Numbered from the stretch's first letter, positions 34,812 through 48,269 are shown. The stretch: 64,000 bases of DNA from Cymbidium sinense (GCA_021442155.1 CM038221.1:45021648-45085647), one strand, 5' to 3'. Numbers and translations are program-made. The notes: generated from the sequence alone by a model not told the origin.

Positions 34812-34936
34812 AGTGGAGAAGAGGGCTGGTTCACAAAAGGAACGCGAGGGAAATACCTTTGATTAATTGAACTTTCAACCCGCGACCAACTCAACGGAGC
34901 CCTAGTATTCGAATATTTTTAGGATAAAGCAAGATT

Positions 34937-35398
34937 AGTCGACTTCAGTTTAGCTTGAAATCTGACGTTAGATGATAGAGAGTTCATATTTTAAAAATAA
35001 TAAAAATATTTTAATAAAATAAATAATTTAATGATGTCATATTGAAAATATTTTATGAAAAATAATTAAATTTATTTTCATGCCCTGCCACATCATCTTA
35101 TTCAAAGAGAATTTAATAAATATAATTAAATATATAAAGAGAATTAAATTTATTTTCATTATGTCATATTGAAAATATTTTATGATGAAAAATAATTAAA
35201 TTTACATCTGAAAATAATAAAAATACTTTAAAATATTTTAAAATTTTAGAAATAATTAAATTTATGTTAAAAAAATTAAATTAATTTAGTTTCATTAAAT
35301 TTTCTGACATTGAAATTGATCCGCTTTGATTTTTTGGGGTTCCGCTGACCTTCCAACCAAATTGACTCGATTTTCACCACGGAACTAATTTGACTATA

Positions 35399-35465
<67 letters not shown>

Positions 35466-35614
35466 CGGTCGGTTCGTCAATCGCTGAAGTCGGGTTGTTC
35501 TCAACCTATTCTATTCTGTCAAACCAACCACCCCGAATCAATTGACACCCCCTAATCAAAGCTAATTACACGCAAGTCACGCTCTAAGAAATCAACTTCT
35601 ACCAATTGCCAAAA
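34937..35614. other. AT-rich intergenic spacer with (AT)n microsatellite
   Basis: Lies between the LINE and MULE-1. An (AT)n tract covers about 35399-35461. No gene is seen. TTGCCAAAA at 35606-35614 is the left copy of the MULE-1 target duplication. Confidence 0.8.
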
Positions 35615-36689
35615 GGCTAAATTTTAAAATAAGCACGTCAAAAACATAATTTTGGATTATGCATTAAAAAAATTTTAAAATTAGTACCTGCCTAAACAGA
35701 TCTGGCCTAAAATATTTTTTTTTTAAAAACAAATCTGAACCGAGATCGGGACAGAGCCTCTCGATCTCGGTTTTCTTCCCGATCTTTCTTTCAGAGACGT
35801 CGCCCCTTCGCTGCCCGACCGCCCATTTGCTCGTGAAATCGCCAAGCTCCGTGCGATCCACCCCGCTCCGTATCACCGACCATTCCCGAAGTGTTTTAGG
35901 TATATTTTGAGTTTTTTTGGATTTTTTTTTGTATAATAAAAAAAATGCAAATGTGATGTTGATTTTTTTGTGTTTTATCATATTATTAGTTAGTGTATTA
36001 TGTGATTAGCTAGTATTATGATTTAGGTTAAGTTTGGAGTGGAATTAAGTTTTTTTGAAAGAATCTTTTTAGGTATTTTTTGGAACTCCTTTTTATTTAA
36101 TTTTGATTTTATGTGATGTCAATTTTAGGCAAATGTAAGATTGATTTCATGTGTTCTAACATTTGATTATTTAGTTTATCATGTGATTAGCTAGTTTTAG
36201 GGTTTACACATTTGTTGGTGGATTTGATATTTTAAGGAAACTATAATTTTTGCAAAAAAAATGAGGAACGCATGACTGATACTTACTTTAATATGAGAGA
36301 GTTGATTGTGGGATCTCTTGATATGTGGTTGGTGGTCTTACCTTTCTGACTGATACACGGAAGTCTATTAGAGCTTTTAAGATGCAATAGTAATTGTGTT
36401 CTATGCAATTCATTTTACAAAGGCAAGCACTGTGGATTACTTATTTATTTTGGTTTAGGATGCTCGTGTGAGCTTTGTTTTGTAAAAAATGGAATGTGTA
36501 TTAAGTGGAGATTAATGCACACATATATTATGTGAATTTTATTATAGATGTTTTGAATGAATTGATTATGTCAAAATAAGATTTAGTCTATGGTCATTCG
36601 TCACATCTGATTATATCATTTAACAGATGTAGTAAATTCCTATCTCCAATACATATTTTTATATTCAAATATGAGTTCCATCGATATAT

Positions 36690-38900
36690 TTAGTATTTTA
36701 TTACGGCACTTCAATGTTTGGCGATTTCTTCTCTACATTAGGTGGAAAAAAAGCCGTCATATACAAGTTTCACCGATGATTTACAAGCATACAATCGAAT
36801 CAAGGTCCGAAAGTTGATTCGACCTTTAGGATTAATCTCATATGTATATTTTCTATTGGCCATTTCATACTCCATTAAATGATGATGAAGTATGTGAGTC
36901 GGTATTAATGCAACAAGTATACAACCTATAATTGTATACGTCGAAATTGAGTTGAAACAAACATATGATATCGAAGTTCATAATTTCACTAGAGCTAAAT
37001 TTCATCCAACTGAAGCTGTCCACAACACTATACTATCACAGGAACCATATCAGACCGACCTCAATGAAGGTTTTCATAGGTATGTACCTCGAAGTCATTA
37101 TCTAATTAATCTTTTCATTTTAATCTTATACATTAAAATGCACACTAATGATAGAGATGTATCGCATCTTCTATTTATGTTCATCATATTACCTCGACTT
37201 CTACTAGTATTGGTGAATATCATGACGATCATGTAGCACCATTACCGATTGAAGATGAGGGCTATAAAACAATGCCTATGATGAGTTGACACATATGATA
37301 GTGAAGGTGACATTGGAGAAGAATAATGTCCAAACTCTGGAAACAGTCATTTGCTAAGAGATTACTCTAACAAAATAATCAATGTTGAAGAACACATATT
37401 TAGTAGCAATGATTACATTCAGGCTTGCTAGACAGCACAAGAATGGGATGAACAACTGAACTTCGATGGCCTCTTCTATTTTTCTAGAAGAGAATTTTAT
37501 TCTAGCAGACTTAAATGAAGAGATGTGTTTCCATGACAAAAGACACTTTAAATTTACTGTTTGGGGTTGGTCCATAACAAATAACGTGGAATATGAAACA
37601 TGTGACTCTAACAAGATGATGTTCACTATACTTTACATACATAGCAGTCATTTCAGTAGGCCATGCTTGTGGCATATACATGCTCGGGCGAGCAAGAGGC
37701 TTGGTGCTGCTTGGAGGATTTCTGGTATGACAGCCCCACACACATGTTCTCATTCAATATTGAGCAGGACATGGCAACACCACTTATTAGCTACTACATC
37801 CAATCTATCATTAGATACCAATTGGATTTGAAATCCGGAAAATTATTGGTCGTCTAATCAAAATTTAATATTATGGTGTCCTATATGAAAGCTTGGGATA
37901 CACGTAGAAAGGCTATACAGGCTATTTTTAGCAGTTGGGAAGAGTCATACCGTTCACTAAATCACTTCATGACTATTGTATGTGCAGTTATGCCTGGAAC
38001 AGTGAACCGCATTCAGTCAAGTGAATCTGGCTATTTTTAGCGCATATTCTGGTCATTTGGGCCATCTATAGTCGATTGACAATTTTGTAGACCAGTCTTA
38101 AGTCTTGACGATACATTTCTCTTGGGAAAACTGAGAGGCACTCTTCTTCTGCGGTTGGTATTGATGCAAATAATGGCTTGTATCCTTTGGAATTTGCAAT
38201 AATTGAAGCGAGTGTAATGAGTCTTGGGGTTGGTTTATTAGAACTTGATTCCGCTTATATGCACTCAAGATTTATGCATTATCTCTAACCGACATTCAGG
38301 CTTAGTACATGGATGCTGTAAATTTTTTCTTTGGGATAAACACTGTCATTGCTTACGCCATCTTAGAGAGAATTTCAAGAAGGCATGTAGAACTATGAGA
38401 ATTTCTCAGAGGTGTCGTGTGATAAAACCGACATTCACCTTTACACACATTATGTTATAGATATAGGGAATATCAAAATAGCACTGAGTGGTCAGTAAGA
38501 GATGTGGCGAAATGGTCATTGAGTAATGATGACAGATATCGATACAGCACAATGACTACTAATGCATTAGAGTGTTTCAAAGGTGTGCTCAAGAGGGCAC
38601 GTGGGTTGCCGATACAAGCTTTAAATACATCAATTTATTACAATCTTTTATCGCTTTTATCAAATGTCGAGACTTTCATCCGATCACCAAAATGATTCGA
38701 TATTTGCACCACGTGTGAAGGCTCAGCAGCAACAAAATGAGCATGAAGCTAGGAGATGCCTGGATTCCACAAGAATAAATTTAAATAAATTCGTGTGTTT
38801 GTTATGTCCTCAATATCATTTAAGGTTGAATTGCAAGAACAATGTAGTTTTATTATTTATCAAAGTTATCATACTCTAAATGTCATTTTCATAAAATCAT
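36690..38900 (+). pseudogene. MURA-like transposase remnant of MULE-1
   Basis: Mutator transposase cuts and pastes the element. Fragments in several frames align by eye with MULE-2. The clearest stretch (37790-38150) encodes SYYIQSIIRYQLDLKSGK, VSYMKAWDTRRKAIQAIFSS, EESYRSLNHFMTI and FCRPVLSLDDTFLLGK, the last holding the first acidic residue of the DDE core. GIDANNGL-like sequence follows in a shifted frame (about 38158-38185). A C-terminal piece with TTNALECFKGVLKRARGLPI lies at 38550-38620. Many stops and frameshifts; not functional. Confidence 0.82.
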
Positions 38901-38924
38901 CAATTCATATTATGCGATTCTTGA

Positions 38925-40600
38925 GGCCACCCATCGACTCGTGGAGAGTATAAACCCTAGATTTATGGATGAATTGCGTGATCCGCTTAGACTATCTTTC
39001 ACGCAGATATTAGCTTGATCACCACCTGCTTACAGCCTTAGTTGAGCGCTGGACACCGCAGATAAAACACATTTCATTTCGCAATTGGTGAGATGACACG
39101 CCGCAGATGTGGCTATGATTCTAGGAGTATGGATTGATGAGCCTCCTATTATAAGACCTATGATTTGGGAGGAGAGACTATCTTGGCTCGATTGTTGTGA
39201 TGATCGTCGAGACATCCAGAGCTCGATGTGGTATACAATGATCTAGTACAGCCACATGTTACATCCACATTTTGCATGGGATGATGCAAGGGACGATACC
39301 TTTACGTTTTGACCGACATTTTATAGGGATTCATACTTGGATCTACCAGATGCTGACTTTATGATGCACCTTAGAGCTTACATATTGCTCACTATTATTT
39401 TCTTTCCAGATACGGTCCGGTGGTATACATATAATGCCATCGGATGATTTGAGCTTGTTCCGTGGTACTCCATTAAGCCAAGACACTACAGGAGTTGAAT
39501 GAGGCAACAAGGCCAAAGCGAACTAACATGGCGATGGACCACTTCAGTTTATTTTGGGAGCATGTACATGTTGGTCGACCTATATTACAGTACCAGAGTT
39601 GGATGGGTTGAGCTGGTGGAATGAGGGTTATCTACGAGATATGACCGTCCCATGTTAGAAAGATGAGCTTGATGGCATGAGTCGTATGACTAAGAGCACA
39701 TTTGGTTCATATTTTTACCTCTACAATCTTATGTATGACATTTAATTTTTCTGTCATATTGTAAGTGATATGGACGACACGTACGACCAGAGTGGCAAAT
39801 GCCCGCTTGGCTAGGAGGCTATTTGACTCGCTAAACCGCTGACCGAATTAATTGTACCTCCCATCGTGCTATTTGGTCTATCACCTAGAGTGGACGTGGT
39901 GCCTATAGATTCTTCATTTCAGCGAGTCGATGGTCGCGGGAAGGCTGATGTTAACCGGGTTGACCGTGTTCACATATATCAGTGGGAGGCACATGATTCA
40001 ATTATTGTTGATGATGTTATACCTCTGCTGACCCACTCACCGATACATGAGGTATTGGTCCCTGGCTTCCTTGTACATGCTCAAGGCTCACCATTCCCTA
40101 TCACCTACTATCCTCAAGCTCCTGGAGAGAGACTGATGGTAAGCACTAAAAATTGTATGCTAATCAAATATTTATACGCTATGAGAACCAATTACATACT
40201 CTGCGGAGAACATATCTTGGACACACAAGATATTTTCCAGCCTTATTTTGGGAGAGACCAAGACACTAATTTTCAGCATTCAATTAACACTTATGAGGAG
40301 TTATGTAGGGAACTACGCAAGAATATGCACATATCGATAGCAGTGGGGGTAGATGAAGCGTTCTTCAGACCTTCAGATTCTCAATCACATATTATAGGAT
40401 TTGACAGTCCATACAAGCTACCATTTGGCATACCGCATCTTATCGAAGTGTTCAGCCCATTTCATGGCGTGCACCCCTCATATGTATCCTCACTCACCAT
40501 TCTACATGATGCATATGCACAGAGTGTACCCCACTGTCCCCTTCCAGCCAAGACCATCACAGGAGATACCCGATGTTACACCCCTCGATGATCCAGAGTA
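38925..40600 (+). pseudogene. Plant mobile domain (MAIN-like) remnant of MULE-1
   Basis: The plant mobile domain occurs in transposons and in a few host nuclear proteins such as MAIN and MAIL1. Recognisable here: DHHLLTALVERWTPQ (about 39018-39060), ADVAMILGVWIDEPPII in shifted frames (39098-39155), and a tail in one long frame (39866-40591; LSPRVDVVPIDSSF, THSPIHEVLVPGF). That frame reads through a segment starting GTAAGC at 40139 that corresponds to a probable intron in MULE-2. Frameshifts break the N-terminal part, so this is a decayed gene. Confidence 0.75.
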
Positions 40601-41044
40601 GACTACTAACCAGGCTGGAGATGAAACGCAAAGACGCGAATACACCATTTGTGAGACCGCCCCTGACACCACCGCCAAGATAATCGTGGAGTGACTTCCA
40701 CCACGCCACACGCCGTTAGATGTCCTCAATTGTCATCCAATTGTAGATCATCGATAGCATGATGTACATCGCTTTGTCAATATTTTATATTTCCATGTAC
40801 ACCGCATATCAAGACAACGCTTATCTATGTTATATATTTCTATTTTTTCGGAATATCGAGATATCTTGTTGGTATTAAACTATCGATGAAATTTTGGAGG
40901 AGTAGATAAAAGCTATGAATTTTTCATGCTGAGTAGTTATTTCATCTTGCAAATTCTGTAATGAGATTGCCACTTCTATTGTTTTCTTGCAAATTTTGTA
41001 ATGATTCATCCAGTGTTACTATTTTGAATCCATACATATCCAAA

Positions 41045-41520
41045 AAAAACTGCTGCGCAACAGCCCAAAATCGCATCTCTGCGTCAACATAAAAGTCATG
41101 GGGAATTTTGTGCCGATTCCAACGATACCAAGCTTGCTAAATTCTGACAACGGACGACTCCGGTACAGCCAAAATACCGCAGCTGGTCGCACTATTCAAA
41201 ACTGCGCCGATTTTTTCGCCAAGATAAGTCGCTACGCAGGAATTTTTCGATCAACATGAAAGTGGGTAATTTTGTGCCGATTCAAAGATACCAAGAAGCT
41301 AAATTCGACACGACTCGCATGCCTAAAAAATCCGCTATCGCGACTATTCAAAACTGCACCGCACATTTTTCACGCATTGGTAAAATCTATGCAATGAGCC
41401 ACAATTGTTTTTTTCAGTCAACATAAAAGTTGTGGAGAATTTTGTGCCGATTCCAACGATATCAAACTCGCTAAATTCGACAACGGACTACTGTACCAAA
41501 ATACAAATTTAGTCTACAAT
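41045..41520 (+). repeat. About 168-bp subterminal tandem repeats of MULE-1
   Basis: Three units. TCAACATRAAAG starts at 41083, 41251 and 41418 (spacings 168 and 167), followed each time by ATTTTGTGCCGATTCCAACGA-like sequence and GCTAAATTC. MULE-2 has two shorter units (59130 and 59284), and the foldback element has one near 28073. Confidence 0.85.
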
Positions 41521-41643
41521 TTTTTTTTAAAAAATTTTCTCCTGAGCCAATTTAAAATGGTCAAATTTTAATACTTTTTTTATGTCTACTCCATTAATTA
41601 TGTTTTTAAATATACTTATTTTAAAAATTCAGCCTTGCCAAAA

Positions 41644-44600
41644 ACGGTTGAAATCATTAACAAGTAAGCAATTAGTTCAGCATTTCTAAAATGTTGCATT
41701 GTTTAATAGTTTTAATTTATTATAACATTTAATAGGAAGGGCCATTTTCTAAGTAAACATCTTTTATTCCGTTCAAGATTGCTCAAAAATATGTTTATAA
41801 ACAGCTTATTCACTTGATTAAATATAAATTTTTATTTTAGTTCAAGCAAAACAATACATCATTAAAAAAAACTTCTTTTTCTTAGAAATTTTGAGAAAGA
41901 ATGCATGATCTGGTCAAATTAGTCGTTTAAGTTGTGATAAAAAATTTTCAAGAAAAATTTACATAAATAGCATAAAATTTCTATCCATTTATATATCTAA
42001 TTTCTAAATTTTGCTATTTATAAATATAGTATTTATATATATAAAAAGGTGTATTTCAATTTAATAACTTAATAATGATATTATTTTTCATATAATTTTA
42101 AGAAATTTATGTATGTAAATGCCCCCTTATTTTAAATAAGAGTAATTTGTCCAAGACAGCGCCTAATTGATAGGACAAAATGACCTATTAACCTATTACA
42201 CTATTAGAGAATTTTTTTTTCTAACGTTGAAGAAAAAATTATGGATATATAACCTATTTTCATAAAGTTTATAAGGGAATTATCGAGTCCACATTAGAGC
42301 AAAATCAGTGTCGGATCCCAATCTAATGCTAGGCTCTCTTGTCTCTAGTCTCTACTCTCCAAAATATATTTACTTGACGCTCGAGCGTTAGGTTTATGAC
42401 TTAGACATTGGCATGTTTTATTGTCTTTACTATAGCATTGTTGGGCACTAGATGTAAGGTTTGGTGCCTATTAGTTGAATCCATGACTAACCTCTAAATT
42501 ATACGGATAAAATAGAATAGAGATTATTTTATATCTGATTCTCAATTTCCTAAAGGATAAACTCTTATAATTTATTACATCTTTTAAAAGAAAAACTTAT
42601 TATGAAAACTCTCAATTAAAGAAATTAATTCTTTATTTTTGTAGACTTTAAAGCTTGATTTTAAGACTGAAAAATGAAAGTCAAATTGAGTAGATCAAAG
42701 AAAAGAATTCTTTTTGGATTCCAAAAAGCAAAGAATTCTTTTTGGATTCCAAATAGGAAGAAGTAGGAAGTTCAATTGATACTAGAAAGCTCAATAAGCA
42801 CTTCAACTAATTATATTATTGAGCTTTCTAATTTTGAAAATGAAATTTATTTCATTATACGCTGACATTTTATTAGAATGATATGATTTATATTTTAACA
42901 ATATAAGACTGTAGAAAAGCCTAAGAGGACTTATTCTTATAACAAAAAATAAAATAAATAAGATCCCTTAGATCTTATATCTAAATGTGCTTCTAACATA
43001 AGTCAGAAATTCAAGATAGTCTAATAAAGAACAATTATTATGTATTGGTTCTCTCTCACTAAAAAATACAAACCTATTCCGACTCTTCTGAACTTATAAC
43101 CTACTTGTTAGGGTTTCCGGCTAACATCTTTTATCCTTTGAGGTCTAGAATTCAATCTTATGAGAAATTAGATGGTTTAAACTATTACTAATTAAGAAAG
43201 AATCTAAAAATATAGACTCACTCTATATATCTAAGATCATTATATGATATGATTTTAATTAATGCCAATTTACATGGTTTTTTTTATTTTTAGATATTTG
43301 ATCTTATTTTTAAGACTTTGGGTATGTAATTATGTCTATAATGAAATGTAATTAGAAGTTATTATGAATTAAATAAAAAAGCAGATTTTCTTAAGAAGAG
43401 TGATCATCCTCAATGATTAGATTCCCCAGTATATGCAATGTAAGAATGACCCAAAAAAAAATAATAAATAAATATGTAATCATACTTCTCAAATCTTAAT
43501 AGTGTTTAGTGATTTTTATTGTTTAATCTTATGGAATTAATTATGAGAGGTTATGAGTTTATTATTTTTATATTTGAATTGTTTAATTAAGTTGGGTAAA
43601 AATTTATTTTTATTCTAAAAGCCCATCGCATAAACCATAGATTGACTCAACATGACCCAATTATGTTGGGTTGGGACAAATGATCTCTATTTATCTAATT
43701 GGGTTAGAAATAAGTTTAGATTATATTGATTAATTATTTAAAACATTTAGAATCAATTGAATTTGGCTTGAATTTTTTAGAGACTAAATTTGATCCACAT
43801 GGGTCAAATAAATAGGGCCAAATGACTTAATTGGTCATTTCAAACTTTGGTTTCAAAATATATGGTGAGTTATTTGGAGTTTTTGAGATTGATTGTTTGC
43901 AATTGACTTGAGTAAATTTTGGATTTAGCCTATTGTGATATAATTGGGTTAATTTGAGTTCACTTGGATCCATTGGCCCAGATAGGTCAATTAGACTAAG
44001 GGAAAGTTTGGATTTAGTTCAATCATTTATTTGATTTGAAATGCCTAATTTTTTTTTTAAATTCTATTTTATTTGATTTTAACTCAATTGGATTCATTTA
44101 AGCATATTTGGGTCAAATATTCTAATTGGCCAAATTAAAATGAGCTTGAATTGGTCTTGGTTCTTTAGTATAATGATTTTAGTCCTTAAAAGTTTAATTT
44201 AATTTGATTTTAATTAAATTGATTTAGACTTAGTGAGACATATATTAGAACATTTGGGACAGATACTCTAATTGGCAATTTGAACCTTAATTAAATTTAG
44301 ATTTGAATTTGATTAAGCTTGAATAATAATTTAAGCTTTTTAATAGATTTGATTTGATTTAATTTTTGTTCAATTTGATTTGATTTGAATTCTTGTCCAA
44401 ATGAGCCCATTTAGGTTTAGCCATCAAATTAACTTAATTAAGAGTCAATTAAGTTTATATTTTGATTCAAATGTGTTTCATTTTAAGTTTTATTCAATTT
44501 TATTGAATTTATGAGTGTTTGAGTTTATCTAACATATTTTGGCTATGTCAAGTCTTGGTGGGGCACACAAGCCTGGTGTAAGTCTAATCAATTTGATTTC

Positions 44601-46110
44601 AATTTAGTTTAATTTAGATTTAAATCCTGAATTTTATTTCATTTGTTTTTAATATTAGTTTTAGTTTAATTTATTTTGACTTTGATTTTGAGTTTGGAGC
44701 TCACTTAATCATTGAGAGGTGTCCTAAGGGCCTAAGTAAGGAAGTCCCTCATCTAGAATTGAGATCCTAAAATTAGAAAAAGATGGGAACCTCATAAAAA
44801 ATTAGGCCAATAATGTGAATCTTTTTATGTTAAAATTTATTTTTTAGAGAATGTTTGATTTGAGAAATTTATAGTGTAAAGTATTTTAAATTCATGATTT
44901 TTAAAATTTTATGTTTTTGAATAATTTAGAATGCAAAAAATTTTATGGAATTTCAAATACACATTGTAATTCATTTTTGATATATTCAAAACTCACCTAA
45001 TTTTGGCCTAGTTTGGAACTCACTTAATTTTGGTCTAGTTTACTAAAGTTTTAGTCAATTTAAACACATATGTTGCTCCCATCATGACCATCACTTCACT
45101 GCCACACAATTGACCATTTGCCATTGCCTCAACCATTATGACCTTTGCCACAACCACCTTAGCCATTGCTTATTTTTGCCATTGTTTAATCATCTCTCAC
45201 CACTATCGTTGTTGTAGGTAGTTGTAGTATCATATTTTACTTTGTACCACTTCCTTTCATCAAATATAAAAAATAAATTGTTATATTTATAGAATTATTA
45301 TGCACATAATTTAAAAAATATTCTAAATATATTTCTTTCATTAAACTGCATTTTTTATAATATATTTTAAATTTAGCTATCCAAATAGCCTCAGAGCAAA
45401 AATTATTTCATTCTTACAATTAAATTATATATTTAAACTCTTGAGTAACTCATCAGAAAGTTCACATGAAATATAAAAAACTTAAATAAAAGTCGCTTTA
45501 TACTGTGACATATTAAAGAAGATATTCAGTTCATTGAATTGACCGCCAATCCGCCATGATCCGTATGTTGAGATTTTTATTTGAGAGCTCTATGGTCATA
45601 TTATGTATTAAATTCTTGCATATTGAATTTGAAGAATACGACACTGTCCTTTTAAATCAAATAATGATTATTTTTAAATACCTTTTGTGATCCGTTTTGA
45701 TATCTTTCAAAAAATAGTTTTTAATTTATGGTGGACTAGTTTGAAAAAGAAGTTCTTAATTTTATGAAAAGTCAAACGCCTTGCCGTGTGGTTCTATTGC
45801 ATTTTGATACTACAAAATTTCCATCAAGCGTACGTTTTCCATTCAATTAATTCATTTACTTTGATCCTTCGAAATAAGCATTTTATAAATGCTATATATA
45901 ATGAAAAAACATCATCTTTTAATCAGATCAGATTTTTTTTTTTTTATTTACACACACCCACACACCTACACGAATTTATAGATAATTAAAATCTTATATA
46001 TCTACACTTTAACATTTAAAAGTTAATATATATTTATATAATATTTTGATAATTAAATCACATAAAAAAATAATAATATGAACTCATCTCAAATAAAATA
46101 TATTATATAA
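41644..46110. other. AT-rich intergenic region, no gene seen
   Basis: About 4.5 kb without recognisable coding sequence. It contains a 27-28 bp tandem duplication (AAAGAATTCTTTTTGGATTC, 42702-42753), an inverted AGAAAGCTCAATA / ATTGAGCTTTCTA pair (42782-42832), and a block of degenerate repeats built on TTGGGTCAAAT, AATTTGATTTGAATT and TAATTGGCCAAATT words (about 43630-44720). The last may be a very old LTR or satellite. The + frame at 45786-45989 has no domain. Confidence 0.75.
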
Positions 46111-46115
46111 ATAAT

Positions 46116-46900
46116 TGTATGTAGAAAACCAAAGAATTGACAGCTTACTTCAAATTTTATCAGTAAAATCCAAAGACACACGCAGATTTAAAGAAATGAA
46201 CAAAAAACTGTAATTTTAAAAAACCTCTAAAAGAGGGAAAACCATGCTACCAGAGAAATCTTCCACTATGTATTTCTTTTGAGTACAAGTTACCTAATTA
46301 CAAAATCAGTATATGAGAATCGATAATGGGAATTACAAAATCAACAACAAAGAATATAGTAATGGTGAACAATGTGGTCGTATTAACGATGAAGGTCGGG
46401 ATGGTGATCAAGATGGTCGGCGGTGGATCGGCGTGAACGACGGTAGGGCGATGACCGACGAGGGTCGCGTGGTCACCGCGGCGACCTGAGATCGACGACA
46501 GAAGCGGGATCGGCGCACGGCTAGGTCGGTAACTAACGGCTAGCAGTGGGTACGATTATGCTTGGAGGATTTTCAAGCTTTAGAGCTCTCTCTCTCTTGC
46601 TTGGCCTCCTCTCATAAGAATGATGATTTTATTGGAGATGGGATCTCTATAATACATGCAAAATTCAACCACTCTTCCATCTGCCCAAAATGATTCCTTT
46701 GATTATATGTATTTTGTGTATTTGAATGCTCAATTGAAGTCGATGAGATATACTTGTTAGATCCGCCGTTAAGACGCCGATTTGACTATAAACATTCAAT
46801 GTTTAAGAGTCAATTGATAAGAAGCTTGATCTCGATTAGTGATTCGTAATCGACATTATCAAGATTCGCTTCGACAAGTAGAATTTTCGTGGTCATATCG
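46116..46900 (-). repeat. 3' LTR of element G
   Basis: Reversed family LTR, about 785 bp, from TGTATGTAGAAAACC to GGTCATATCG at 46900. The promoter block is damaged (GATTTTATTGGAG near 46628), while the LTR at the other end has GCTTATTTATAGGCG near 51440. Followed by the pre-polypurine region. Confidence 0.82.
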
Positions 46901-47029
46901 CTTCTCAGATTTTGGATGATATTATCTTAATCATCCAAAATGTATATGTGAATACTTGAAATAAGTAGATTCTTCAATGAAGGTCCATTAACTATACATT
47001 TGAGAGAATATATTTTCACGCGATACGCG

Positions 47030-47580
47030 ATTATGATCAATAAAGATGTAGGCCGCTGAATGTGTACGCGGTACGCCGCAAGGTTTCACTTATGGACTCA
47101 TCCGAATATTTACTGGTGCTCGCACGGTCGATTTGAAGACGAGCCGCCAAGGAGGTGCGGAACCGTCCCTGCAAGTCAGAAGTGGCCGGTACAAAACCAT
47201 GTGGGTTGGTTTCAGTCGACGCCCTGAACGCTGGTCGAGCGGTCACACGCCGCTGACGGATCGCATCGACGGCCTCGCACCTGCGCGGCACAGCCGCTGG
47301 TCACCTGAACTGGACGCTCTGTGGTCAGCTGCTGGAGCTGAAGTTTGCTGTAATTAACGCCGTGAGGAGCTGGGCGAACCAGCCAAGGCAGCATACAAAC
47401 ATGCTGGAGCCAACACGGTTCGCACATGGGCGAAAATATATGCTGCCGCTTTGAGGCTTTTGAACGATTTTGGGCATTTTATTTTGATATTCCCTATAGG
47501 GGACTATAAAAACTCTCCTAGGGTCAAGAGAGAAGGCATACTCCTCATATGCTAGAGTGTCCCTCTTCTTCTTAAGAGGG
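47030..47580 (-). other. GC-rich copy-specific segment and conserved block, element G
   Basis: The CpG-rich segment (47030-47460) is equivalent in position to 540-1040 of element A but does not visibly match it. The conserved block (GGGGACTATAAAAACTCTCC, 47498-47517) joins it to repeat II. Open frames on both strands here have no recognisable domain. Confidence 0.55.
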
Positions 47581-47589
47581 TCGCTCGAG

Positions 47590-48060
47590 GCCGCGTGCTC
47601 ACAGACATATGCCGTTCCGCTTTCAAAGAGACGCCAACCTGCCTTATCTGACCGACTGAGGCGATCAAGACACGAATTCATACATCGTCTCTCGATTTTC
47701 CTTCAAAGAGGCCAACTATCCTTGTCGGACCACCGGGTTGGAGGATCAAGGCCCGTAGTTCATACAAATAAGCTCCAATTTTCCTTCGAAGAGGCATCTA
47801 CCCTTGTCGCACATCACCGGTTCTGAGGTGATCAAGGCCCGTAGATCATACTGGCTCCGCTTTCCCTCGAAAGGCGCCAACCGCTTTTGTCGGACCGACG
47901 GGTTTGCTATCAAGGCCCGTCATACGGCGAGGTTCATTTTCTCGAAGAGGTGTCAACCGCCTTGTTGGACCTACCGAAGCTCGGAGGCATCGCGTCAATG
48001 GCGAGGCTCCGCTTGAAAGAGGCGCCAACCGCTCTTGTGACACCGTTCGGAGGCTGGCGA
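47590..48060 (-). repeat. Minisatellite repeat II array, element G
   Basis: About six reverse-complement units with GGCGATCAAGACACG or ATCAAGGCCCGTAG, TTTTCCTTCGAAGAGG and TTGTCGGACCG landmarks. Confidence 0.85.
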
Positions 48061-48269
48061 TCGGCGACGATAGCGACGCGATGACGGTGGGCCGTCGGGT
48101 AGTCGGCGGGGATGACCGGCGATGGTGGTGACCGACGGAGATGGCCGACGATGGTCGGCGCGTGACCGGGCGGTCGGCAGCGTGACCGGCGGTGGAGAGG
48201 TACGGTGGCGTCGGGGTGGTCGATTCGCAACCGCATAGCGCGGCATCGCTTTAGCCGCCGGATGCGACG

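Larger units (their letters stand above)
29340..34925 (-). mobile_element. L1-type LINE, minus strand, 11-bp target duplication
   Basis: The element reads from about 34925 down to a 3' poly(A), seen as poly-T at 29338-29365. AAAGCAAGATT flanks both sides (29329-29339 and 34926-34936), an 11-bp target-site duplication. Order on the minus strand: ORF1 remnant with a DUF4283-like region and a zinc knuckle (34811 to about 33680), then ORF2 remnant with endonuclease (33456 to 32760), linker, reverse transcriptase (about 32000 to 30900) and a zf-RVT domain (30683 to 30174), then a 3' UTR. At 5586 bp it is close to full length, but both ORFs are broken. Confidence 0.92.
35615..41634 (+). mobile_element. 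MULE-1: Mutator-like element with transposase and plant mobile domain remnants
   Basis: The left end GGCTAAATTTTAAAATAAGC is matched by the inverted right end (GGCTGAATTTTTAAAATAAG on the other strand). The flanking 9-mers 35606-35614 and 41635-41643 are both TTGCCAAAA, a perfect 9-bp target duplication. Terminal inverted repeats run about 80 bp. Inside on the + strand lie a MURA-like transposase remnant (about 36690-38900), a plant mobile domain remnant (about 38925-40600) and three about 168-bp subterminal repeats (41045-41520). It is a sibling of MULE-2 at 52835-59519 and is in the same orientation. 6020 bp. Confidence 0.93.

Noticed and set aside
39866..40591. 241-residue frame considered as an intact host gene
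   Set aside because: It is the 3' part of the plant mobile domain gene within MULE-1; it reads through a probable intron and lacks the conserved N-terminal part in frame.
47133..47357. GC-rich reading frames in element G considered as a captured gene
   Set aside because: No recognisable domain, open on both strands because of composition; kept only as part of the GC-rich segment finding.
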